From assembly GCA_003586115.2 (NCBI GenBank), contig QVOM02000042.1:37984019-38048018 (forward strand): 64,000 nt of DNA, written 5' to 3'. The translations under genes and the position numbers were made by a program. The notes below the pieces were generated by a model. It saw only the letters and a list, made by a program, of their open reading frames with translations. It was not told the DNA's origin and ran no database searches. Shown here piece by piece: positions 11,788 through 23,890 of the stretch (position 1 is the stretch's first letter; every line of letters begins with the position of its first letter). Source of the stretch: Salvator merianae (lineage: Eukaryota > Chordata > Lepidosauria > Squamata > Teiidae).

Positions 11788-12220
11788 GGCTGTATCCAGA
11801 TGAGGCGTAAAACCCGGGATTATCCTGGGGCTATGCTGGGATTGCCACATCGTTCTTGGCAACCCCAATGTAGCCCCCAGGATATTAAGGTGATATCCTG
11901 CAATATCATTATTGACCAGGTTTTACTATACAGCAAAAGCACTTACCTTGCCTGCATGACAGCTCCCAAGATCTGCTATTTTGGAAATGACCACTGTGCA
12001 CGTGCAGGGCCAAACTGGACCCAAAATGATGGCCACACATGCACATGAAGCACTGATTGTGCTGGAAACATTGCAGGAACATGCATCCAGACCAGGTAAA
12101 TCCTTTTGTTTGTCCCATACAGTTGCCCAGCTGTCTGAGCAAATAGCGATTATTCTGGAAGTGCTTTCTTCTGGAATATCACTATATTTCATAATATGTA
12201 GCCGCTGTCTGGAGGCGGCC
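11788..12220. mobile_element. PIF/Harbinger-like element, GGCTGYMTCCAGA ends (TGG TSD)
   Basis: Left end GGCTGTATCCAGATG and right end complement GGCCGCCTCCAGACAGC form a diverged inverted repeat. TGG flanks it at 11785-11787 and 12221-12223. The interior segment 'gatctgctattttggaaatgaccactgtgcacgtgcag' recurs with substitutions at 59227-59270, so it is a dispersed family. The right end 'GCTGTCTGGAGGC' is shared with 59572. No transposase ORF is visible. Confidence 0.6.
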
Positions 12221-12359
12221 TGGGACTGTGCTTCCACAAAAACAAAAATACACATCAATTTTCTACATACTGGAATTTCTGTAAAACAGATAAATTCACC
12301 TGGGGATGAAGGGAAAAGCTCCCTGCTGAGTTTGATGCTCCACCTGATTGGTAGTATGA

Positions 12360-12541
12360 CTGTGTAGTGTGAATGTTAGTTAGGAATGTATGTTAGGTGT
12401 GGGGTTTTAGATTTGATTGTTAATTGGACAGAAGATTTGATTATTATTGTTTTGTATTTATATGTTGTAAGCTGCCCCGAGTCCTCGGAGAGGGGCGGCA
12501 TATAAGTCCAATAAATAAATAAATAAATAAATAAATAAATT
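12360..12541 (+). mobile_element. LINE tail with GCCCCGAGTC hairpin and (AATA)n
   Basis: 'ttgtaagctgccccgagtcctcggagaggggcggcatataagtcc' followed by AATAAATAAATAAATAAAT (12511-12541). This is a common squamate L2/CR1-group tail with a GC stem (GCCCCGAGTC…GGGGCGGC) and a tetranucleotide end. The same tail lies in reverse at 48205-48268. Confidence 0.7.
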
Positions 12542-12643
12542 CCAGCCATGATCTTAGCTAGTTCCAGTACTGATCTTGGTTTACACTATATTGTGGTTTG
12601 GGGGAATCAAAGTACACCATTAGAAGCATCCTTTGGGCACTTG

Positions 12644-13117
12644 GAGCCTTTTTTGCACTTTCCACCTTGGAATGATCAAATCTGACCATTCCAAGGTGGA
12701 ACAGCCCCCGAGATGTGGTAGCCACCACACTGCAAGGGCTAGAACAACCTGGGAATGGGCTTCAGCACTTGCAGTGTGAATGCTGGCTGCCCCGCCATGA
12801 CACCAGCCGGGGAAATGTCCAGCTGCTGCTATAATGACCAGGAACGTGGCACTTGACTCTGCAGCCACAGCTGTGCCACGGCTTGCAACATTCGCACCCG
12901 GAAGTGGGTGTGAATGCTGTGTAACGGGAGTGGTCCCGCTGTTCCCGGTACAGCTGTGGACAACAATTTTGTTGTGGACAACAATTTTGTTGTCCACAGT
13001 TAGTAGCAATCAGGAGTGTCTGCAGACACTCGCGATTGCTTGGGCCTCTGCAAAATTCAGACGCACTGTGCTAGGCAGCATCTGATCTCTCACTAGTACT
13101 AAAGTGCGAACAGGCCC
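12644..13117. mobile_element. PIF/Harbinger-like element, ~470-bp subfamily
   Basis: Member of the subfamily also seen at 23891, 37472 and (less closely) 22885. Shared landmarks in order: a short palindrome 'cca(c/g)cttggaatg' with its mirror, 'gtgtgaatgctggctgcccc', 'cggtacagctgtggacaacaatttt', 'cactagtactaaagtgcgaacaggccc' at the right end. The left end is eroded. A 17-bp direct repeat (GTGGACAACAATTTTGTT) sits at 12955-12990. Confidence 0.65.
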
Positions 13118-14942
13118 TTATGATCCTTCTTATATGGTGTCAAAAAGCAGAAGTCAATGCCAACTGAACTTAGCTACCAATTATAAATCTATACTGCCGA
13201 TGTACGAACTACAGCTCACTTAATAAATAAAATCTTTTTTTCCTTATTAGTCTGATTCTACATGTTATAAATGATTCAACACAAACTTATTTTCATTTGT
13301 CCATTTCAATTTGCCGTTTGTTGTCCCTTGCCTGGTGCTCAACATAACAATTATCAACTGAAACAGAGATGTCTTCAGTCTTTGGCTTATTCCAGACAAG
13401 GCTTGGGTGAAGGACCAGCTAGCTACTGCCAAATGGGGGCAGACAGGCCAGGGCCAAACCGTTGAATGCCAGTTTGGCTGCCACAGTGTGGGTTCAGAGT
13501 TCTCTCTCCCACTCTCATTGAAAGCTGCTGCTTTTGGTCATCTGGGCAGAAGGTGGCCACCCGTGTTACCTTTGTATTCAGCTCTTTTGCAAAACACTCA
13601 AAGCAACGTTTTTGCCATTTCAGCTCTTTCTTAAAATCTGCTAAATAGTAGGAAAGAGTAATTACTTGCTTAAGATCATTTATGGCCTTTGTGACTGGGA
13701 TACTGGCAGGCTAAGGAGCATCTGCACACATTTTTAAAAAAAAGCAGTTCAAAAGTGGATTAGAGCTGATAGCATGCAGATAAACTGTAATCCACAGTGA
13801 TTAAGTGTGGATTAAGTCATTACCATGTAGATGCTTAGCAGATTTTAAGCCCCATCATCATCATCATTATTCAGTGTGTGGATGCAGCCTTAGATTCTTG
13901 CTCTACTTCTGCAGTTTTTAGGGACTCAATTTGAATGATTGTTAGGTTGTGAAGATCTCCATACAAATAGATTTTCAGTTTACAGTTCTGTTGAAATATA
14001 CAAAAGTGAATGAAGACAGGCTTGCTAGTTCACACATAATCCCAAATGTATGCATTTTATATATATGTCCACACATTTATGCTTGCAGGGTAGAAACTAC
14101 TGAAAAAAAACCCAACAAATAAAAAACAACCTGAATGGATTTCTTTATATACATTTCAAGCCAAAATTGAAGAAAAAAATGAATATTTGGGTCTTGGTTC
14201 TTCACCTCCAAGATTAATTCCAGCCAGAGGGGACTACTGATTGGCTCTCCAAATGACCAAGAAGTCAGCATTGCTAGTGCCAAGAGATAGCATGAATTGC
14301 AGTTCCCCATTTGAAGGGCCATATGGTAGCTACACCTGCTTTAGGTACTGCTTCAGGAGCATTTCCATATGTAGCCAAGCTAAAATCCATATGTCCTGTA
14401 ACAATTACTGCTTTTAAGAATGTTTGGTCAGGAGAAAGGAGGAGAGCAGATGTTTCAGCGATATTTATATCCCTCCAACTTTAGTAAAAAAATCAGTATA
14501 TTGAAAATTGCAAGTAATTCAGAATAGGCGTATTAAGCAAAGCCCAGTCATCTTGGGACCAGGATCCCATATGGTCCTTAAGGCCTGTAGATGAGGTTTC
14601 TAGAAATACTACCTTTTTCAAAGATCTAATGGAGGATCTTTTTTGCTGTGGTGCCCAGTTTAAGGCATGGTCTTGCTTTGAAAGGCGACAGGCATTTAAC
14701 TCTGTTGCATTTTTGTGCGCCTGTGTAAACATACTAGTGCACGAAGACATTTGTGGCTTCTGATGACATCACTTAGGCGACCTGCGGGTACTATTTTCAT
14801 GGTGATTCTAATCTGTTCTCATTCTATGATTGCTGTACTTTTTCTTTTTTAATCATCTCATTTTTTAAAACAATAAATGATATGTGGTATCGCCATGTTC
14901 TAAATAGATACATAAAAGGAGCTTAGAGGTTTAGGGCCCATG
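13118..14942. other. Unclassified stretch with one small MITE
   Basis: Apart from the 13715-13889 element listed separately, nothing is recognised. It has CATCATCATCATTATT at 13855-13870 and AT-rich sequence near 14056 and 14850. Confidence 0.5.
13715..13889. mobile_element. Small PIF/Harbinger-like MITE, diverged
   Basis: Left end GGAGCATCTGCACACA and right end TGTGTGGATGCAGCC form an imperfect inverted repeat, flanked by TAA (13712-13714) and TTA (13890-13892). The interior also has a partial palindrome (GTAATCCACAGTGATT / AAGTGTGGATTAAGT). Both TWA flanks fit the family's preferred target, but they differ from each other, so the boundary is uncertain. Confidence 0.45.
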
Positions 14943-15010
14943 CTAAGAACATAATAGCCTTTTGAGACAAGATCAACTGCCTGTCTAGTTCAGTATTCCT
15001 CACAGCTGGA
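14943..15010 (-). mobile_element. CR1/L3 3' end fragment, reverse, weak
   Basis: 'ctaagaacataatagccttttgagacaagatcaactgcctgtctagttcagtattcct' has the spacing of a reverse CR1/L3 terminus (aagaacataagaagagccctgctggatcag…ccatctagtccagcatcct). Highly diverged. Confidence 0.4.
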
Positions 15011-15264
15011 AGCCAGAACGCAACAAGTGGGGCCGGTTATTTATTTATTTCAGACAGGGATGAGATTGATATTCAAAATTATGCTGCTTAATCAAAGCTT
15101 CGTTACCTGTTAGCTGATGGCAGAATTTTAACCATTTAATAAGAAGCACTGTAATCTAACTAAAGCCTATAGTTCTCTCCTTTGTAATGATCAGATTATA
15201 GGAAACCACCTGCTGGGACAAGCCGGAGCCTTATTCTGTTTTCCACTGTGAATCACCAAAAGCA

Positions 15265-15722
15265 TATAATATCATGCATAGTGTGGAAAAGGTGGATAGA
15301 GAAAAATTCTTTTCTCTATCACATAACACTAGATCCAAGGGTCCCTCTAGGACCCTGATGGCCAGGAGAGTTAGGACCAACAAAGTGAAGCATTTTTCAC
15401 CCAGAGGGTCATTGGTCTATGGAATTTACTGCAAAAAGAAGTGGTGACTGCAACCAGCCAGGATAATTTTAAGAAAAGGTTACACAAATTCATGGAGGAG
15501 AGGTATATCAATGGCTACTAGAATGGATGCCTAGGTACTGCCTCCAGGCAGGATGCCATTTAAGACCATTTGCAGGGAGCTGAGAGCAGATGAAGGTTTT
15601 GCCTTTTTCTTCTGCTTGAGAATGCCCAGTAGCAATTGGAGGGCCACTGTGTGAAACAGGATGCTGGACCAGATGGGCTGTGGGCTGATCCAACAGGGCT
15701 CCTCTTTTGTTCTTATGATGTT
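15265..15722 (+). mobile_element. CR1/L3 LINE 3' end (RT C-terminus plus 3' UTR)
   Basis: Translates in pieces to the CR1 C-terminus: an 'IMHSVEKVDREKFFSLSHNT' equivalent, 'RVRTNKVKHFSPRGSLVYGIYC', 'FMEERYINGY' and a stop at about 15520. The 3' UTR follows ('ggatgcctaggtactgcctccaggcagg…', 'gatgctggaccagatgggctgtgg') and ends TTTTGTTCTTATGATG. It aligns with the end of the 44160-46214 copy and is 5'-truncated. Confidence 0.85.
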
Positions 15723-17054
15723 GGCATACAGGCCATGAAGGCAACAGTCATTTCCCACTGATGTTCATTAGATATTTGTTTTCAGGAGAATAATGCCCCC
15801 TCTCTTGGTAAGAGCATGTAGATCTGATGAGCAGCCATTCAAAGGCTTATCTGTGAATTTATCTCACCTCCTTTTAAAGTTATCTTCCTTAGTGACCATG
15901 ACCTGCTTCACTGGATGCTGTATCTGAATGCCATACTGTCCGGCTTTACTGGATCACACAGTTATTATAGGGGAAAAAAAGTCATGATTTTATAAGTCTC
16001 TGTTACTTAGGAGACAAAGATGTTGTGAACAAACATAATAGTTTGCTTGATCTGATTGAGCCTAAGTCCAAATTAGCTCAAAGTCAAAATTGTTTTGAAG
16101 GGCTTAAACAAACAAACAAACAAAAACCCTTGACAGAGAAGTCATATAAAAGTGTGCTTGGTCCCAGAAAGTTTAAATTATGGCCTAAGAGGAAATACGG
16201 TACATTTTCTTGTTTGTAGACACAGCTGAATAAACTGCTCCGGGAACGTCAAGGGCCACTACAATATAAACAGAAAAAGCAGCAACCTACAGTATACGTT
16301 TGAGACACAATAAATACATTCTTCATGCTGTTGTTTCCTTTTTGCTGAATCAGGGCAGCTTAATGCACTATGGCTATGCACCGTGAGCCATCTTTTCCCT
16401 CCCCGTCTAGTTTTCCATATTTACACTTTCCAGACCTACATTTGAAACGTTTCAACTGGAGTTGTCAAAAATGGATCTGCTATACATTAGTCTGTTGGCA
16501 GAACATCCATGAAATCCATCAGTTTGAGCAAGCACAGATGTGCATCACATAGATCATAATTACTCAGACTGGACAATGGCATAGATCTGCATTGATCCTC
16601 ACTGAATTCTCAGTTGAGTCTGAACCTGAACTTTAGAAAGACTTTGCTTATTTATTTGCTGATAGTACATTTCAGTGTTAGAGCAATATTATATGATATT
16701 TTTAAACAATGGTCTTTTGTGTAATGTGGTGGCTCCATAATTATTTGTTGTATTTGTTTTTCTGATCATTATCATTTTTGATTACTGTATCTGCAGGCCT
16801 TGCAGCATGATACCTCTGTCCTAAGCTATCCATTATAAAAATGGTTTCTTCCAAGTAGGTATGAAACCTGGTCCCCAGAGACTCAGCTGACATGGTCAGT
16901 GATCACGGATGATGGAAAGTGTCATTCGAAGACAACCAGAAAGCAACAGTTTAGTTCTGTAATATTCCTCTAAAGCCTGGCTTCTGTAAGTCAGTGCTGG
17001 TATAAATTTGGAACCTAGACAAACAGTTTATGAATACTACACTTTGGATTATGT
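15723..17054. other. Unclassified non-coding stretch
   Basis: Contains a (CAAA)n run at 16108-16127. No gene or repeat family recognised. Confidence 0.5.
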
Positions 17055-17535
17055 GACTGTTTCCACACTAGCCAAGAGTATCCTGCACCAAGACAGGACG
17101 CCTCAGCCCAGGGTAGGCAACCCATCCCAAGATTGGATGAGTTGCCAGTGGCTCACTGAACAGTAGACATTCTGGACAGCCTGGCCTGGTTTCAGTCTTT
17201 GAAATTGCCCTCTGAGGCCTTTTTGGGTGTGTGCCCAGGAGCAGTGTTCTCTTGGTACTGCTTCTGGCTGCTCCACTGAAAGGGGTGTAGGCCTGGTATG
17301 CTAGACCATGGGTTGTGCTGTCCACATACAGTTTGTGTCCATTATACCATCAGTAGTCCATCTGTGGAGCAGGGTATGGAAACATTTTGGTTCCATATCC
17401 TGCTCTGTGGTTTAGTCCAATGTGGACAGGCTGTTCTGGGGGTGGGTAGGGCCCCTGCTAATCTGCACTAGCTTGCAGATGGCAGAAGCCTAGACTGCTC
17501 CATGGACTGGTATACCAACCAGTGTGGAAATGACC
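17055..17535. mobile_element. Probable PIF/Harbinger-like element, diverged
   Basis: Ends share TTTCCACACT in inverted orientation (left 17060-17069, complement AGTGTGGAAA at 17521-17530). The interior resembles the 54514-55001 element: 'ggtaggcaa', 'gatgagttgccagtgg' versus 'gacaggttgccactgg', 'ggcctttttgggtgtgtgcc' versus 'ggcccttttcctggttgtgtgcc'. Flanking triplets do not match cleanly, so the ends are approximate. Confidence 0.45.
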
Positions 17536-18083
17536 TATGAGTTGACCATATTGCACAAGTATTCAAGCAGGATTGCTCACATATGCAAGCATATCAGCTT
17601 AAGTGCTTGAAAAACAAATAGTGAATCCAACTGTCTCCTAGTAAGAATCTAGTAAACAAGACTGCACCCACTTGGATCCTGGAAGCTGCTGGAAAGTACA
17701 AGATCCACATGAGTTATGAATGTTCTACTGCGGAAAACTTTGTCAGTTGCATAGCTGATGGTGTGGAAAGACAATGACGGATAGACGCCATCAGCTCCAG
17801 TTCCGTTTCCAAGTCAGCCGGCCAGCCAGCCCTGTTAATAAACAGAGCAGCACCTATTTTTCTTTGGGTGGTCACAATCTGGGACAGTTACCTGAGGTTG
17901 TCCATGAGCTGCATGCATGTGCTTGGAGTATTTTAAAATACAGTAGTGGTTGCTGAAAAAGTAAATAAGGACATCATTCACATCTTCTGTTTGAGCAAAA
18001 CTTTAGATAATCTTTACGGTCATTTTTTTCATTCTTTCCAAAGAAGAATGTTTCCTAGGTGGAATGCATGGTCTCCTTCTCAG
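17536..18083. other. Unclassified non-coding stretch
   Basis: No gene, tandem array or recognised repeat apart from a possible weak CCAGCCGGCCAGCC run near 17815. Confidence 0.45.
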
Positions 18084-18197
18084 CAAGTCACTTACTTTTT
18101 CCGCTGTGTTTGGATATTCTGGAATACAGCATGGATATTCAGGATTATCCATGCTTTATTCTGGAATATCTAAATACAGTGGAATAAGTAAGTGATT
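18084..18197. mobile_element. Palindromic MITE, ~114 bp
   Basis: Two arms of about 52 bases mirror each other: GTCACTTACTT…CTGTGTTTGGATATTC on the left and its complement GAATATCTAAATACAG…AAGTAAGTGA on the right, around the core CATGGATA/TATCCATG. This is the layout of a hairpin MITE. I cannot assign it to a superfamily because flanking duplications are not clear. Confidence 0.6.
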
Positions 18198-19544
18198 TCT
18201 GGATGCAGACATGGTTACTTTTGCTCCACTGGCACATGGGCATATCCTATTGGCTGGGGAATGATACAAATAGGAGCTACATCCACTTCCTCTGCTCCAG
18301 CATCACCAGGCCAGAAGGCCAAGGGCTCCTTCCTGCCCACCCACAAACCCTCTGCTGTCCCTCAACACTACTTACCCTGTCCAGCAGGGACTTCCAGAGA
18401 GTTGGCCACCAGCAACCCCACCCAACTCAAAGGCACTGCACCAGAAATGTTCCGACATTCCTGCTTCTGCTCTGGGCTAAGCTTCCAGGGACCAGGGGAT
18501 GGGCAGTCAGAGCAGCAGCAGCAGCATGGTCTTCCTCTTTCATTATTACATTCCCTCCACCTATCATTTTCTGCAGGACAAAAGCTGATCAGCTCATTCC
18601 ACAGAGATGGACCATGTCCAGCCTAGCCCAGCCCAGTAACTGCCCAGTACAGTATCAGGAACACCATCCTATATCTTCATCTCCCTTCTGGTCCAGTGGT
18701 ACCACTAGGTAGGGAGGAGACTCCATGCATACTTCCTGAGCATCAAAAGGTGGCTTTGTGTTTATTATGTTCTGTATTTCTGATGGCCACAGACTCTTAA
18801 GTCATTAATGGTAGTTCTGCTTATGGCACTGTTCTTCCTACTAGCAGTTCTTCCTACTAGAGCCTTGGGAATATAAATCATACAATCCCTGAAAAGAAGA
18901 CTGATGTACTTGTCATTGCACTGCTAATAAAATGGCCCTATAGGAATGACTTGCCAGCAGTTCTGGGATTTGTAATCCTAGAAGAAGTAACAGACTCGAA
19001 TATATTGACCTCAGCTATAATTTCCTCTTGTAAGATCAATTAGGGTATGCAGGAGGTTTTCACTTGAGTTGAGAAGATACATCCAAATCCAAGAAAGCTG
19101 TAACAGGATTGCAAAAAGTTCTTGGTGAGTACTACAAGCATAGATGATGGAGGGGAATTGCTACAGTGAAGCACTGAAGATTATGAAGCCTATTCTACAC
19201 TTTGGCTGTGATCAGACACAACAAAAAAAAGCATCTCTGAGATGGCTCAAAGACAGCTTTGAGGTGGGATTGTTCACACACCAGTCTGCCCCTCCCCTTT
19301 CTCATGAACATTCTTTGCTAGAAAAGGTGGGTTAGGGAAGACTTGGGAACATAAGTGCCACATACTGTCTCTATGATGCGCCTCCAAGTCACCCCTTTTG
19401 TTATGTCTGAACACAGCCTCAGTTCCACTTTCACAATGGTTATGGTTATGCTTTTTGAAAGTCTGCTTCTCTGCTCTTCTAACTATTCATTTATGCATGT
19501 TTGAGGAGACAGTAAGTAGTTCCATTCTTAGGCAAAGGTCCTTG
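18198..19544. other. Unclassified stretch with overlapping chance ORFs
   Basis: Two overlapping plus-strand ORFs (169 codons at 18203-18712 and 144 codons at 18192-18626) occupy a locally GC-rich block. Neither shows a domain, and different frames are open over the same bases, so composition rather than coding explains them. A serine/glutamine-rich stretch comes from GCAGCAGCAGCAG at 18513-18525. Confidence 0.45.
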
Positions 19545-20470
19545 AGAAGGCTGTGGCAGTTCAACTGCAGAGACACTCAGATGAAATGGATTATCCAGAT
19601 CCATTTCAATCTGGCCACAGGCCTTACCACAGCACAGAATTCTATTTTATTGCCCTAAATGATGGCCTTTTATGGGAGAGATGTAGGGGGAGTGCTACCC
19701 TGTTGATGCTTCAGGGCTCCTCAGCTGCCTTTAATATTGTCAATCAGTGTATTTTATTGGAACAGCTACGGTGTTTGGTGGCACTGTTCGTCAGAGATTG
19801 CAATTCTATCGATTGGTGGATTCCAAAAAGTAGTCATCGGATTTTGCTCGTCTCCTTGGAATGTGAAGTTCCACAGGGATTAATCTTATCCTCCATGCTT
19901 TTCAATAGTAACACGAGGCCACTGGGAGAAGTCATCAGAGGATTTGGAGTAAAGCATCACCAATATGCAAATGACACTCAGCTCTACATCTCAATTCCAT
20001 CTGGGACAGGTGAGGCTCTTCGAGTCCTGGACAGTTCTAACATCAGTGTTGGATCGCTTCTTCTCGTACAGTTCTGCCTGCCACTTAAGATCTTCTGGCG
20101 AAATGCTGCTAGTGGTTCCATCACCTCATGGAATCCATGGAGCTGCCACTAGAAAGAGGGCTTTGTTGGTGGAGGTCTTTAGGCTTTGGAACAATCTTCC
20201 CCCAGAGGTATGCTGGGCACACATCATAGATGTTTTCCAGTGACACCTTAAAAATTCCAGCATAATTTACCTTTGCTGCTTAGTGAGATTTCCCCCCCTT
20301 GATTCTATCTTGCTACATTTCTGTACCTGTTCATATTTTTATTTTATCTTTCCCAAAGGATTTTAATGGATTTTATGCTTTTGATTTGTTTTCTTTTGTT
20401 TTCCTATGTTGTTCACTACCCTGAGACTTATGTAACAGGGTGGTTAAAAATTCTTAATAAACATAAACAA
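19545..20470 (+). mobile_element. L2 LINE with internal deletion (RT fragment joined to 3' end)
   Basis: A 199-codon frame (19553-20152) starts with L2 reverse transcriptase: 'DPFQSGHRPYHSTE' (palm entry), 'SSAAFNIVNQCILLEQL' (motif A region, catalytic D replaced by N), 'CEVPQGLILSSMLFN' (motif B), 'HHQYANDTQLYIS' (motif C, YADD decayed to YAND). At about 20036 it jumps to the C-terminal 'RKRALLVEVFRLWNNLPPEV' and a 3' tail ('ctgagacttatgtaacagggtggttaaaaattcttaataaa'). Both catalytic changes show it is dead. Confidence 0.8.
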
Positions 20471-22577
20471 ACATAAGAACATAATCATAAACATATACAT
20501 CCAAGGGTGACTGAAATGTTCTGTTCTGAAACTGGGAGGCCATAGAAGAAAGTCTGGAAAACTGCCTTTTGTGGAGCAACCTATCTCCCTTTCTCATTCT
20601 TCTTTGTAGATCTTTCTAGATCTGGCTCTAAGCAGGTAAGGAAATCCTACCAGTGCTTTGGCATGTCCCACAGCTAACTGTTTATATCCTTGACAAGGAA
20701 GAGATAGACATTTTATGAATACCTTGAGCACCTGTTTGGTTGGAATGCTCAAAAGGTTCTGACCGTTGAAGGTGGTAAGTAGACATAAGTTCTAGTTCAC
20801 ATTGCATCAGTTTCCATTGTGCAGAAATCACATAAAAATATGAGAGCTCATGCCCAAGGTTCAGTATTTTCTTTCCAACACGCATTCTCTGCAGGTGGTG
20901 TTTTTTTGTTTTGTTCTGGGAGTTTTTTTGCAGGAAAAGTGTGCTGTTTATCCAACATTTTTTTTTCTAAAGTATGTACTCAGACTGCAGATTTATAGAA
21001 GCTGGATGTGGACATGCCAAGAGAAGGCGGGAGGACATTCCAATTTTTTTCTTTTTCTTTCGAAAGTGATGAATAATTTATGGTGCACGAGATTATGAGA
21101 GAGAATGGGTTCCTGGCTTTAGTCTCTCTCTCTTTTTGTTTTTTTCTGTTTGTACAGGACCCGCTGGTCCTGCTGTCAAAACTGATTTCAATGCAGCAAA
21201 CCTAACCATAGCTGCATGTAAAGGATCATGGGAAAAATGCAACTGGATAGGACTAAAAACAGACAGGCGCAGCAACATTACTGCTCAGAAAGAAACCACA
21301 AGACTACTTTTGCGCAGAGCAAAGATGCACAGAGATACTTTTGCATAGGAGCAGAGCATAGGAAAAGAAATGAGAGCTACTGGAGATGAACAAGTTATAT
21401 GGACCCAGGCATTTACAGTGGAGGAAACAAGTTTCAAACTGGGTGTAGTAGGGAGCAGATACAATGCCAGGAAAAACAAATGTACTGGATGTACATTTTT
21501 TGTTGTCTATTCTCTCTTGGTGAAAAATGAAACCAGATTTCTTTTTGACATGGGAAGTAAGTCTTGGGTGTAGCTAGGGCCTGGGCAGTGGGATATTTAA
21601 CCCATTGCAATTTATTCTGTTCCAGGTCCTATGTGGGGCACATAAAACACACTTGGGGGGAGGGTAGGAGAGTTTATGCAGACATTTGTGCTTTTTTTAG
21701 TATGGTCAGACATACTGAACTTTTAATTTGGAAAAGCCAGACAGTAAAATATTCATGTTGTGTCTAGAAAAAGAGAGAGAGGGGATATATTTTCTATCCT
21801 GAAGCAAAGAGAATATAAATATGGCCTGGAATATCCATTATGTTTCTTTTTTAGTTTTCCATATCTGGGTTATGCCTTAGCTAATGTTCAAAAGGAGGCT
21901 CTCCTAGGCAACTGTTGCATTAAATGCAAAGATACAAGATATACAAGGAAGTTCTGGATGACTGACAGCAGCAAAATACCTCGCAGTCTGCCAAAACTTA
22001 ACACATGTGGTCACATTTTATGTACACTTCAAATACAAATGGTCTCTAGTGAATTCATTAGAGTCACATTATGGCTCTCCCCCCCTCCCCTCTGCATAAC
22101 TTAAGTGTGCAGGTTAAATTTTTGAGTGTCAAGCCATACTCTTTATTACGAAAATCAGATGCTTTAGATTAAACAGTTCAAAGCCAGCGACTCCTTCTCC
22201 AAAATTCAGTTTATCTTTTCTAAATTAAACACAGGCCTCAGTACTTGCAGTGTGGGATCTACTGCACCGAGCCTGGATATGCTTTTTAAAAGAATGTTAA
22301 AAATATAAAATAATATAGTGTAATTAGCACAATAAGGCTGTTTAAAAGAATAATTATAGGCATGACTGCTAAGAGAATAACACTGTCATTTTCCCTATGA
22401 ATCAAGTGAGAAATGGATTTATTATTCACAGAAGGAAATGGTTAGAGTTATGACATTCTTGCTAATAGATGGTGTCATGAAGTATGAAATTCTGGATGCT
22501 CAAGTTCGTCTATCTGAGTCATAGAAATCCCTTGGTACAGAGCAATAATTTTAATATGATTACATGATGCATTGCCC
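20471..22577. other. Unclassified stretch; contains a possible splice acceptor
   Basis: No repeat family recognised. A strong polypyrimidine tract with TGTACAG ends at 21157 and is followed by codons for GPAGPAVKT, but the frame closes at 21348 without a donor in frame. See the finding at 21120-21560. A C run occurs at 22079-22090. Confidence 0.4.
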
Positions 22578-23530
22578 TTTTTTTTATTATTTATTTAAAG
22601 CATTTCTATTCCACTTAATATAAAAGAGTACTGAAGAAGTTTACAAAGAAAATAGACATTAAAAGCAAGCAGATTAATAATTACAAGAAATTAAAAACAA
22701 ATCAGGCTAGGGATAGAACCACCATTCACACAGGGACTGTGTGGGGAAAGAGAGTCATTTTTAATAAGCACCCAAAGTTGTCATTGTAGATGCCCCACAA
22801 ATACCAAAAGGGATACACTCCACAAAGTAGGTGCTGCCATTGGAAAAAAAAGCCCAGCTGCAGACCACCCCAAAATGACACCCTGGGCCTGTTTGTACTT
22901 ACAATGGTATAACAGTATAACTAGCACAGTTCGGGCCGGTAAGGTTTGGGTACGGAGACGGGTCTTTGCATCTCTCAGCGCTGGAACACTCCACAAGCCG
23001 ACCAGCGCTGGACACAGTGCGAATAGGAACACACGAGTTTGGTAGTTGTGTTAGAACCCAGAGGGTCTATGTTCGAACCTGTGTCCAAAAAGCCACCAGA
23101 GTCCGGACCCCAAGGTCCGAACCTGGGTGCAAACCCTCAGACTGCACCTGCGCGGCTCTGCCCCGCTGCCATTTTGATCTGGGAAATGGTGCAAACGCAC
23201 CTTCCCTGATCCTCATCTGATCACGCTGGTTGGGTTGGAGACTACAAATTAGTTGACCACAGTTGGTTGGCTTCAGGTAAGCATCAGGAGGGCTTTGGTA
23301 GATTAAGGGTCAGCTGGGGCTGTTCGCAAGTGTGGATTCTGCATTCTAGCATGCATCCTGAAACGTACCACTCACTAAGTGTGAACAGGCCCCCTGTTTT
23401 GTGATGGATCTGCAGCAGAACTCTTCCAGATGAATTCAAGGCTGTTCCAGGTTTGTTCTGGGGGATACATCCCTTTATGTACCCTGGTCTCAAGTTGTTT
23501 AGGGCCTTAAACATTAAGGCTGTGGTCACA
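22578..23530 (-). mobile_element. L2 LINE 3' region, reverse, split by a DNA transposon
   Basis: Reading the minus strand, 23530-23393 encodes 'TALMFKALNNLRPGYIKGCI..NKPGTALNSSGRVLLQIHH', and 22884-22781 encodes 'CSWAFFFPMAAPTLWSVSLLVF'. These are successive parts of an L2-type ORF C-terminus (compare CSWAFSVMAPSVWN at 51.3 kb). The tail runs to an A-rich end near 22578. The intervening 22885-23392 is a Harbinger-like insertion. Confidence 0.7.
22885..23392. mobile_element. PIF/Harbinger-like element (CCT TSD), nested in L2
   Basis: Left end GGGCCTGTTTGTACTTA, right end AAGTGTGAACAGGCCC, with CCT at 22882-22884 and again at 23393-23395. Length is 508 bp with no transposase ORF. It interrupts an L2 copy on the minus strand, so it is younger than that copy. 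Same end family as 2871, 23891 and 30867. Confidence 0.75.
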
Positions 23531-23887
23531 TCTTATGCTTTATTCAACTCAAGGCCACTTTCTATACTAAGGGGTCACACCCCCTAATGCATTTCCGTTT
23601 CTTTTCTGGACTTCCTCCCCTTGATTTGGACTATCCTGTATTCCAATAATACCAGCACTCAGCCCATTTCAGTGCCTTGCCTGATTCGTTTTTCAGGGTG
23701 TGATCTTGCAAGTGGGACTATTAGGGTCAGTAAGCGAATTTTCCTGAGTGGGCAGAGGAAGAAGACCTTCGACTCGTCAGCCAATACCCATCCTTGTAGA
23801 TGTTGCCATTCTCAGTGGGGAGAGCACTAAATATAGCAAGACATGTGAACATTTTATTCCTTGGGAGAAAAGACGAGTTTAAGAGAT
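23531..23887. other. Unclassified short stretch
   Basis: No gene or repeat recognised between the L2 copy and the next Harbinger-like element. Confidence 0.4.
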
Positions 23888-23890
23888 TCT

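Noticed and set aside
12955..12990. Short tandem palindrome GTGGACAACAATTTTGTT as a regulatory site
   Set aside because: It sits inside a Harbinger-like element, and related copies have one unit; it is a local duplication.
18192..18712. Overlapping 144- and 169-codon plus-strand ORFs
   Set aside because: Two frames open over the same GC-rich bases, no domain, no splice or promoter context that I can support.
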